Part shown: piece by piece, positions 5,909 to 10,369 of the stretch | Position numbering within the stretch: position 1 is the first letter of the stretch | Layout: each line of letters starts with the position of its first letter | Assembly: GCA_905200315.1 (NCBI GenBank) | Contig: CAJKKA010000054.1 | Span: 1-10,369, forward strand | Direction of reading: 5' to 3' | Origin: an uncultured Clostridium sp. | GTDB lineage: Bacteria > Bacillota_A > Clostridia > TANB77 > CAG-508 | Length of the DNA: 10,369 bases | The notes under the pieces: generated by a model | Database searches by the model: none | Told to the model about the DNA's origin: nothing | The model's input: the letters and a program-made list of their open reading frames with translations, nothing else | Position numbers and translations under genes: made by a program

Positions 5909-7129
5909 TTATTTATTATTTTTAACTATATTTATTATAACTTCTTTAGCTTTTTCCATTTCTTCAGCAACTGCATATTCATAATATCCGTGGAAGTTAT
6001 ATCCTCCTGTAAATAAGTTAGGTGTTGGTATTCCCATATATGAAATTCTAGCTCCATCAGTTCCTCCACGAATTGGAACTATTTTAGGTTCAATATCTGC
6101 ATCTTTCATAGCTTTTTTAGCTAAATCGATTATATACATGACAGGTTCAATTTTTTCTTTCATATTATAGTAACTATCTTTTATATCGACGATTATTCTA
6201 TCTTCTCCATATTTTTGTTGTAGAGTTTTTGTTATTTCTTCTATTTTAGCTTTTCTTTGATTTAATCCATCTAAATCAAAATCTCTAAGTATATAAGATA
6301 GTTTTGCTTCATCTACTTCTCCGCTTATTGAAGTAAGCATATAAAATCCTTCATATCCTTTTGTTTTTTCTGGAACTTCATTTTGTGGAACCATAGAGTT
6401 GAATTCTGTTGCTACTGATGCAGCATTTATCATTACATTATATGCACTTCCTGGATGCACACTTTTACCAATTATTTTTATATCTACACTTGATGCATTA
6501 AAGTTTTCATATTCTAACTCACCGATTTCACCACCATCTACTGTATATGCAAAATCAGTATTAAAACCTTCTACATCGAAAAAGTCTGCTCCTCTTCCAA
6601 CTTCTTCATCAGGTGTAAAACAAACTTTTATATCTGAATGTTCTATTTGTGGATTTTCAATTATATATTTTAAAGCTTCTATTATTTCAGTTATTCCAGC
6701 TTTGTCATCTGCTCCAAGTAAAGTTGTTCCATCTGAAGTTATTATTGTTTTTCCAACCTTTTCTGATAAAATCGAGAATTCATTTGGAGATAGAACTATA
6801 TTTTTTTCTTTATTTACTACTATATCTCCTCCGTCATAATTTCTATGTATTTGTGGGTTTACATTTTCTCCACTTGCTGCTGGTGATGTATCCATATGAG
6901 CTATAAATCCTATTTTTTTAAGATTTTTATCTGTATTTGATTTTAAAGTTGCATATACATATCCTTTGTCATCCATATATGCATCACTTAGTCCTATTTC
7001 TTTTAAATCTTCTACTAATATTTTGCCTAAGTTCTTTTGAATCTCTGTACTTGGCACAGTTTCAGAATCTTCATTACTTGTTGTATGTACTTTTGCATAT
7101 TTTACAAATCTTTTTATTAAGTTTTCCAT
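5909..7129 (-). CDS. pepT: Peptidase T (tripeptide aminopeptidase, M20B)
   Basis: This cytoplasmic two-zinc aminopeptidase removes the N-terminal residue from tripeptides and helps recycle imported or turnover peptides. At 406 residues it is full length. Metal and catalytic residues are in place: H78 and D80 in AHMDTSP, D141 in LLGADDKAG (bridging ligand), E175/E176 in TPDEEVGRG, D198 in YTVDGGEIG and H380 in GGYNFHGYYEY. RGGTDGARIS at 354-363 is the substrate-binding stretch typical of PepT. A lid/dimerisation domain occupies about 205-320, with the conserved GKSVHPGSAYNVMINA at 221-236. The start is fixed by AAGGAG (7138-7143), 8 nt upstream. It lies downstream of murI but behind murI's terminator, so it has its own promoter, and it ends in a strong hairpin. 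Nothing in it looks broken. Confidence 0.97.
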   Translation of the reverse strand: MENLIKRFVKYAKVHTTSNEDSETVPSTEIQKNLGKILVEDLKEIGLSDAYMDDKGYVYATLKSNTDKNLKKIGFIAHMDTSPAASGENVNPQIHRNYDGGDIVVNKEKNIVLSPNEFSILSEKVGKTIITSDGTTLLGADDKAGITEIIEALKYIIENPQIEHSDIKVCFTPDEEVGRGADFFDVEGFNTDFAYTVDGGEIGELEYENFNASSVDIKIIGKSVHPGSAYNVMINAASVATEFNSMVPQNEVPEKTKGYEGFYMLTSISGEVDEAKLSYILRDFDLDGLNQRKAKIEEITKTLQQKYGEDRIIVDIKDSYYNMKEKIEPVMYIIDLAKKAMKDADIEPKIVPIRGGTDGARISYMGIPTPNLFTGGYNFHGYYEYAVAEEMEKAKEVIINIVKNNK

Positions 7130-7170
7130 TATAACTACTCCTTCATTCTCAATTTTTCCTTTTAATCCTA

Positions 7171-7199
7171 TTTTTATCTTTAATCTGTATTATTTACAA
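7171..7199 (-). promoter_or_regulatory. Weak candidate promoter for pepT
   Basis: On the minus strand TTGTAA (7199-7194) and TAAAAA (7176-7171) are separated by 17 bp, each matching consensus at four of six positions. The predicted start near 7164 gives a leader of about 35 nt with the AAGGAG site. In DNA this AT-rich such matches are common, so the call is tentative. Confidence 0.3.
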
Positions 7200-7216
7200 T
7201 TTTTAAAAAAACTTTC

Positions 7217-7244
7217 ATATAAAATCATTTTAGATTTTATATGT
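7217..7244. repeat. 11-bp perfect inverted repeat upstream of pepT
   Basis: CATATAAAATC (7217-7227) and GATTTTATATG (7234-7244) are exact inverted copies around ATTTTA. The repeat lies between the murI terminator and the candidate pepT promoter, roughly 50-80 bp upstream of the predicted pepT start. It could be a regulator site. It could also be a second back-up terminator for murI, since a T-run follows 4 nt later on the minus strand. Confidence 0.55.
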
Positions 7245-7253
7245 TATCCACAG
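7245..7253 (+). promoter_or_regulatory. Consensus DnaA box (TTATCCACA)
   Basis: The 9-mer TTATCCACA is a perfect match to the bacterial DnaA-box consensus TTATNCACA and abuts the inverted repeat. It is single: I see no cluster, DUE or dnaA/dnaN nearby, so this is not an origin. It could be an isolated chromosomal DnaA site or a chance match. Confidence 0.4.
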
Positions 7254-7316
7254 AATTAAAAATCAAATTTTCTATTAATATATTATCACTATTTTACAGT
7301 TACTGTTATATTCTTC

Positions 7317-7351
7317 AAAAAAAATAGATTTGAAAATTAATTCAAATCTAT
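7317..7351 (-). terminator. Intrinsic terminator overlapping the murI stop codon
   Basis: An 11-bp perfect stem pairs 7324-7334 with 7341-7351 (ATAGATTTGAA/TTCAAATCTAT) around a 6-nt loop. On the minus strand it is followed by eight T (7324-7317). The hairpin includes the murI TAG (7350-7348), so the last codon and the stop lie within the stem. Confidence 0.88.
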
Positions 7352-8124
7352 CTTGCTAATAACTTATTTGAAAGTGTCATATATTTTTGATCTTCACTTG
7401 AGTTATAAATTTCTATCTTTCCAACATGATTTTCTTCATTTAACTCATGTTTTTGTTCTAAAATTTCTTTTACATGTTTGCAAGTACCCATATTTCCATC
7501 GACTAAATGTGCTGTTTCAGGTAAAAATTCATTTAAGTAATCTTTATAGAATATAAAATGAGTACATCCTAAAACTACACTATCTAAATTATCTACATTT
7601 ACATTTTTATAATAGTCTTTTAATTGATTTATAACTGTTGTTTCATCGTCTAATAAATCATCCTCAACTATTTCAACAAGTTTTGGACAAGGCATCTTAA
7701 CTACCTTGTTATTGCCTCTAAATTTGTGCATTAATGTTTCAAATTTCTTTTCTTTTAAAGTAAGTGGTGTAGCCATTACCACTATATTATTGTTTTTAAC
7801 CCCTTGTGTTGCAACTTTTAAAGCTGGTTCCATTCCTATTATAGGTAAATCTTTATATTTTTTTCTAAGATAGTTTGCAGAAGCACTAGTAGCTGTATTA
7901 CATGCTATAACTACTGCTTTTACTCCCTTTTCTATAAAAAAGTCTATTATTTCAACACATCTTTTCGTAATTTCATCTTTTGTCTTTATACCATAAGGAG
8001 CATATGCAGAATCTCCAAAATAAATAAAATCTTCATTTGGCATAAGCTTTTTCAAATCTCTAAGTACGCTTATCCCACCTAAACCAGAGTCAAATACTCC
8101 TATGGCCTTTTTGCTGTTATCCAT
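7348..8124 (-). CDS. murI: Glutamate racemase
   Basis: This cytoplasmic, cofactor-independent enzyme interconverts L- and D-glutamate, supplying D-Glu for peptidoglycan. The 258 residues match the family length. The N-terminal IGVFDSGLGGISVL (8-21) holds the substrate-binding D12 and S13, and YFGDSAYAPYG lies at 35-45. The two catalytic cysteines are C75 (VIACNTATSAS) and C187 (VLGCTHF), with H189 beside the second and E152 in LVEIVE. Two positions differ from the usual pattern: the Pro that normally follows GCTHY/F is Ile190-191 territory (GCTHFIF), and the usual DSG..A stretch near the C-terminal lobe reads VDGNMGTCKHV (208-218). The core is intact, so racemase is still the best call. GGAGG lies 7 nt before the ATG. 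It is divergent from the HAD phosphatase gene. Confidence 0.92.
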   Translation of the reverse strand: MDNSKKAIGVFDSGLGGISVLRDLKKLMPNEDFIYFGDSAYAPYGIKTKDEITKRCVEIIDFFIEKGVKAVVIACNTATSASANYLRKKYKDLPIIGMEPALKVATQGVKNNNIVVMATPLTLKEKKFETLMHKFRGNNKVVKMPCPKLVEIVEDDLLDDETTVINQLKDYYKNVNVDNLDSVVLGCTHFIFYKDYLNEFLPETAHLVDGNMGTCKHVKEILEQKHELNEENHVGKIEIYNSSEDQKYMTLSNKLLAR

Positions 8125-8178
8125 TAAAATACCTCCAATATGTTTTTAAATATCCTTACACATATTATCACTTCTACT

Positions 8179-8207
8179 ATTATAAAATATATATCTCATT
8201 TATGCAA
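8179..8207 (-). promoter_or_regulatory. Promoter of murI
   Basis: On the minus strand TTGCAT (8207-8202), a 17-bp spacer and an exact TATAAT (8184-8179) form a sigma-A-type promoter. The start would be near 8172, giving a leader of about 48 nt with the GGAGG site. Confidence 0.55.
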
Positions 8208-8240
8208 AAAAACTATTATCTTAACCACTTTATTCCTTAT

Positions 8241-8269
8241 TTGATTATTATAGACAACTGTGATATATT
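8241..8269 (+). promoter_or_regulatory. Extended -10 promoter of the HAD phosphatase gene
   Basis: TTGATT (8241-8246), a 17-bp spacer and TATATT (8264-8269) form a sigma-A-type promoter. TGA directly before the -10 makes it an extended -10. The start would be near 8276, about 40 nt before the chosen ATG. It is back-to-back with the murI promoter. Confidence 0.6.
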
Positions 8270-8316
8270 TTAAAATTATAGTAATAATTATTTAGATTAT
8301 GAAAAGGGGAATAAAA

Positions 8317-8988
8317 ATGAAATACAACACTGTAATTTTTGATTTAGATGGAACATTACTAAACACTTTAGAAGATTTAGGAGATAGCGTTAACCATGCA
8401 TTAAAATCTTTTGGATATCCCGAAAGAACTTATGAAGAAGTGAGATGCTTTGTAGGTAACGGAATAAAGGAACTTATGTTTAAAGCTGTTCCAAATGGAA
8501 CTGATGAAGAAACTGCACTAAAATGTCTACAAATTTTTAAAGATCATTATAAAACTAATATGCAACACAAAACTGCTCCTTATAATGGAATCATAGAACT
8601 TTTAGAAACATTAAAATCTAATGGATTTAAACTAGGAATAGTATCAAACAAATATGATTTTGGAGTTAAAAATTTAAATAAATATTATTTCAAAGATTTA
8701 ATACCAGTAGCAATAGGTGAACGTGAAGGTGTTAGGAGAAAGCCTGCTCCTGACACAGTTTTAACTGCTATGAAAGAACTCAATGCACAAAAAGAATCAA
8801 CTTTATATGTTGGAGATTCTGGTTCAGATATGATAACTGCACAAAATGCTGGAGTAAAAGGTGTCGGTGTTACATGGGGCTTTAGAGATGCAAAATCACT
8901 AAAAGAAAGTGGTGCAGATTTTTTAGTTGACTCTCCAGCCCAATTACTAGATATAGCCCAAAATACTAAATGCGAAACAGCTTTATAG
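8317..8988 (+). CDS. HAD-superfamily phosphatase, phosphoglycolate phosphatase (Gph)-like
   Basis: This 223-residue cytoplasmic phosphohydrolase has all four HAD motifs: I, FDLDGTLLNT with nucleophile D9 and acid/base D11; II, S110 in LGIVSN; III, K142 in RRKPAPD; IV, VGDSGSDM with D167 and D171. A helical C1 cap lies between about residues 15 and 85, as in Gph/PpaX-type enzymes. The substrate is not decidable from sequence; 2-phosphoglycolate, pyrophosphate or a sugar phosphate are all possible. An in-frame ATG lies at 8299, but the GGGG of AAAAGGGG (8303-8309) falls between the two ATGs and is correctly placed for 8317, where the HAD motif begins at once. I therefore chose 8317. The gene has its own promoter and terminator. 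Confidence 0.9.
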   Translation: MKYNTVIFDLDGTLLNTLEDLGDSVNHALKSFGYPERTYEEVRCFVGNGIKELMFKAVPNGTDEETALKCLQIFKDHYKTNMQHKTAPYNGIIELLETLKSNGFKLGIVSNKYDFGVKNLNKYYFKDLIPVAIGEREGVRRKPAPDTVLTAMKELNAQKESTLYVGDSGSDMITAQNAGVKGVGVTWGFRDAKSLKESGADFLVDSPAQLLDIAQNTKCETAL

Positions 8989-8995
8989 AATTTTT

Positions 8996-9032
8996 AAAAG
9001 GACAGTTCAAAATACACAAACTGCCCTTTTTT
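8996..9032 (+). terminator. Intrinsic terminator after the HAD phosphatase gene
   Basis: AAAAGG (8996-9001) pairs with CCTTTT (9025-9030). After one A/C mismatch, CAGTT (9003-9007) pairs with AACTG (9019-9023), closing an 11-nt loop. A run of six T (9027-9032) follows on the plus strand. On the minus strand the T-tract is only four long, so it would be a weaker terminator for the converging 170-residue gene. Confidence 0.8.
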
Positions 9033-9033
9033 A

Positions 9034-9546
9034 TTATATTATATCATTTTTTAGACTTTTAATTTCTTCTATTACCTTTTCAATTGAATCATCATCAGAT
9101 GCAGATAAAATATTTATTTGCATCGCTTTAGCCATATATTTCACACCGTTATAAGCTAAATTTATAAGGTTTAAGATATCTGAATCTAAATCCTTAAAAT
9201 CTATACTTTTATTTAAATCAAAGCCTTCTTTTTGTGGATTTTTTAGTGCATTTAATCTAGCTTGAATCCTAATTTGATTAAATTTAAATTCAAGCTCACT
9301 AAGTGTATTTCCAAGTGTTGAATGAAGATTAAAAATAACTTGCGAGTATAGTTCCACTATTTCATCTAAATCCATCGTATTATTTAATTTCAATTCTTCC
9401 TTTAGTTTATTTCCTATATTTTTTAAATCAAATACATCTATATATTTTTGTGGCACATTTTCAATTTCGTTAATTAAATTATTGTATTTTTTTAAATCTA
9501 AAAGCCCCATATTTACTTTCATGTTGTATATTTCTGTTATATTCAT
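9034..9546 (-). CDS. Uncharacterised 170-residue helical protein
   Basis: I do not recognise this protein. It is acidic and Asn/Leu/Ile-rich, with no signal peptide, membrane segment, cysteine or obvious catalytic motif. Most of it looks alpha-helical, with heptad-like hydrophobic spacing in residues 65-100 (LYSQVIFNLHSTLGN, then LSELEFKFNQIRIQARL) and a C-terminal EKVIEEIKSLKND. A helical-bundle or coiled-coil role in the cytoplasm is plausible, no more. The start is not ideal: AAGGAG (9560-9565) is 13 nt from the ATG at 9546, and an in-frame TAA two codons upstream rules out extension. The next ATG is M9. It stands alone between the HAD gene (convergent) and the PTS terminator, with a TTGACA promoter candidate upstream. 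Confidence 0.75.
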   Translation of the reverse strand: MNITEIYNMKVNMGLLDLKKYNNLINEIENVPQKYIDVFDLKNIGNKLKEELKLNNTMDLDEIVELYSQVIFNLHSTLGNTLSELEFKFNQIRIQARLNALKNPQKEGFDLNKSIDFKDLDSDILNLINLAYNGVKYMAKAMQINILSASDDDSIEKVIEEIKSLKNDII

Positions 9547-9619
9547 AATTTATGTTTTTCTCCTTGTAATTTGCTTTTAAATAAATTTTCTGATGATAAT
9601 ATTATATCCCCAACAAATA

Positions 9620-9648
9620 ATTTTCTTCCATTTATTATTTAATGTCAA
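9620..9648 (-). promoter_or_regulatory. Candidate promoter for the 170-residue protein gene
   Basis: A perfect -35 TTGACA (9648-9643 on the minus strand) is followed after 17 bp by GAAAAT (9625-9620; four of six matches). A separate TATAAT lies at 9606-9601, but it is too far from the TTGACA and lacks a -35 of its own. The promoter begins immediately after the PTS terminator. Confidence 0.4.
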
Positions 9649-9649
9649 C

Positions 9650-9691
9650 AAAAAAATAAGAGCATTACCCATAATAGAATAATACTCTTAT
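9650..9691 (-). terminator. Intrinsic terminator of the PTS gene
   Basis: ATAAGAG (9656-9662) pairs with CTCTTAT (9685-9691). After one C/A mismatch, ATTA (9664-9667) pairs with TAAT (9680-9683). On the minus strand the stem is followed by seven T (9656-9650). It lies about 50 nt after the PTS stop codon. Confidence 0.8.
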
Positions 9692-9740
9692 CATAATATA
9701 TTGTTATAAAGTTTAAATTAAAATGAATTATATGGCAGAA

Positions 9741-10369
9741 TTATCTTTCAACACTTATCATTTCAGCTTTTTCGTTTATTTCGCCTTTAGCTAAAACTTT
9801 TACATTTTTAAATTCATCTGTATTACTTATTATTATTGGAGTTACAGTTCTGTATCCAGCTTCTTGTATTTTATCTTTATCGAATTCAACAAGTAAGTCT
9901 CCTACTTTAACTTTGTCTCCTACTTTTACATGTGTAGTGTAATATTGTCCATTTAGTTGAACAGTATCTAATCCTACATGGATAAGAACTTCTACACCGT
10001 CATCTGAAGTTATACCTATAGCATGTTTAGTATCGAATACTACTGAAACAGTTCCATTTACTGGAGATACTGCTCTTCCTTCTTCAGGTTCAATTCCTAT
10101 ACCTTTACCTAACATACCTTCAGAGAATACTCCGTCATTTACTTCACTTAATTCTATTGCTCTACCTTTTATTGGAGCATATAATACGTCGTTTTCTACT
10201 TTTACATCTCTTTTAACTTCTGATTTAGCTTCTTCTTTTTTAACCTCTGCTTGTGGAGTTTCATTTACTTTAACTGTAGCTGCTTTTCCACTTGCTATAA
10301 AGTTTTCTAAATTAGATTTTATAACTGTAACTTTTGGTCCGTATACAACTTGTACACCATTACCTTTTT
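9741..10369 (-). CDS. PTS EIICBA, glucose/N-acetylglucosamine family, C-terminal 208 residues (5' end outside window)
   Basis: The frame is open to the right edge, so this is the C-terminus of a longer sugar phosphotransferase permease. The first residues, GNGVQVVYGPKVTVIKSNLENFI, are the end of an EIIB domain of the glucose family. A 35-residue linker rich in Ala, Val, Glu and Lys follows. A complete EIIA(Glc)-type domain then begins at about VLYAPIKGRAIELSEV. The phosphoryl-accepting histidine is H130 of the visible part (VEVLIHVGLDTVQL, codon 9980-9978), with the assisting H115 (DTKHAIGI) fifteen residues before, as in E. coli H90 and H75. B before A implies the order C-B-A, as in PtsG of Bacillus or NagE, rather than the B-C-A of beta-glucoside permeases. 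An internal ATG at 10115 is not a start, since EIIA homology extends upstream. Substrate specificity lies in the missing EIIC part. Confidence 0.93.
   Translation of the reverse strand, partial: KGNGVQVVYGPKVTVIKSNLENFIASGKAATVKVNETPQAEVKKEEAKSEVKRDVKVENDVLYAPIKGRAIELSEVNDGVFSEGMLGKGIGIEPEEGRAVSPVNGTVSVVFDTKHAIGITSDDGVEVLIHVGLDTVQLNGQYYTTHVKVGDKVKVGDLLVEFDKDKIQEAGYRTVTPIIISNTDEFKNVKVLAKGEINEKAEMISVER

Noticed and set aside
6399..7134. Long plus-strand open frames opposite pepT
   Set aside because: They are antisense to a fully conserved pepT, lack ribosome binding sites and encode low-complexity Leu/Phe/Ser-rich sequence typical of a complement of AT-rich coding DNA.
7245..7253. Replication origin at the DnaA box
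   Set aside because: There is a single box, with no cluster, no dnaA/dnaN neighbours and no distinct unwinding element.
8299..8316. Six-residue extension of the HAD phosphatase from the ATG at 8299
   Set aside because: The only Shine-Dalgarno-like run (AAAAGGGG) starts after this ATG and is properly spaced for the ATG at 8317.
9741..10115. Stand-alone EIIA protein starting at the ATG at 10115
   Set aside because: The frame continues open to the right edge and the upstream residues contain the start of EIIA, a linker and the tail of EIIB, so this is the end of a fused permease.

Overview
The window is very AT-rich (genes included), with strong AGGAGG-type ribosome binding sites, T-rich intrinsic terminators and a mix of genes typical of low-GC Firmicutes: YitT, PepT, MurI, an SH3b/NlpC-P60 wall hydrolase and a glucose-family PTS EIICBA. 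I read it as a chromosomal segment of a clostridial species, plausibly Peptostreptococcaceae; the family-level placement is inference. I see no RNA gene, IS element, phage gene or CRISPR array.

Layout, left to right. On the minus strand a 74-residue two-helix membrane protein (837-1061) precedes a MATE efflux transporter whose C-terminal part lies beyond the left edge (1-785). A divergent intergenic region leads to a two-gene plus-strand unit: a PLP-dependent diaminopropionate ammonia-lyase (1307-2536) and a protein with the motifs of the archaeal/plant D-aminoacyl-tRNA deacylase DTD2/GEK1 (2591-3529), ending in a bidirectional terminator. Then come four minus-strand genes: a YitT-family membrane protein (3622-4500), a secreted SH3b-SH3b-NlpC/P60 endopeptidase (4794-5711), peptidase T (5909-7129) and glutamate racemase (7348-8124). 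The last three are each followed by their own hairpin terminator, so they are separate transcription units. A Gph-like HAD phosphatase (8317-8988) is divergent from murI with a good promoter. It converges on an unrecognised 170-residue minus-strand protein (9034-9546). The right edge holds the end of a PTS EIICBA: the tail of EIIB, a charged linker and a complete EIIA (9741-10369).

Functional links. The genes are mostly individually controlled housekeeping genes, but two items stand out. First, the ammonia-lyase/DTD2-like pair joins an enzyme class able to destroy D-amino acids (D-diaminopropionate, D-serine) to one that removes D-amino acids from tRNA, which suggests a D-amino-acid detoxification or catabolic unit. 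Second, just upstream of the -10 element of the NlpC/P60 gene lie two perfect matches to the WalR (YycF) operator, TGTWAH-N5-TGTWAH. That predicts control of this wall hydrolase by the WalRK cell-wall two-component system. An isolated consensus DnaA box abutting an 11-bp inverted repeat upstream of pepT is a further regulatory curiosity.
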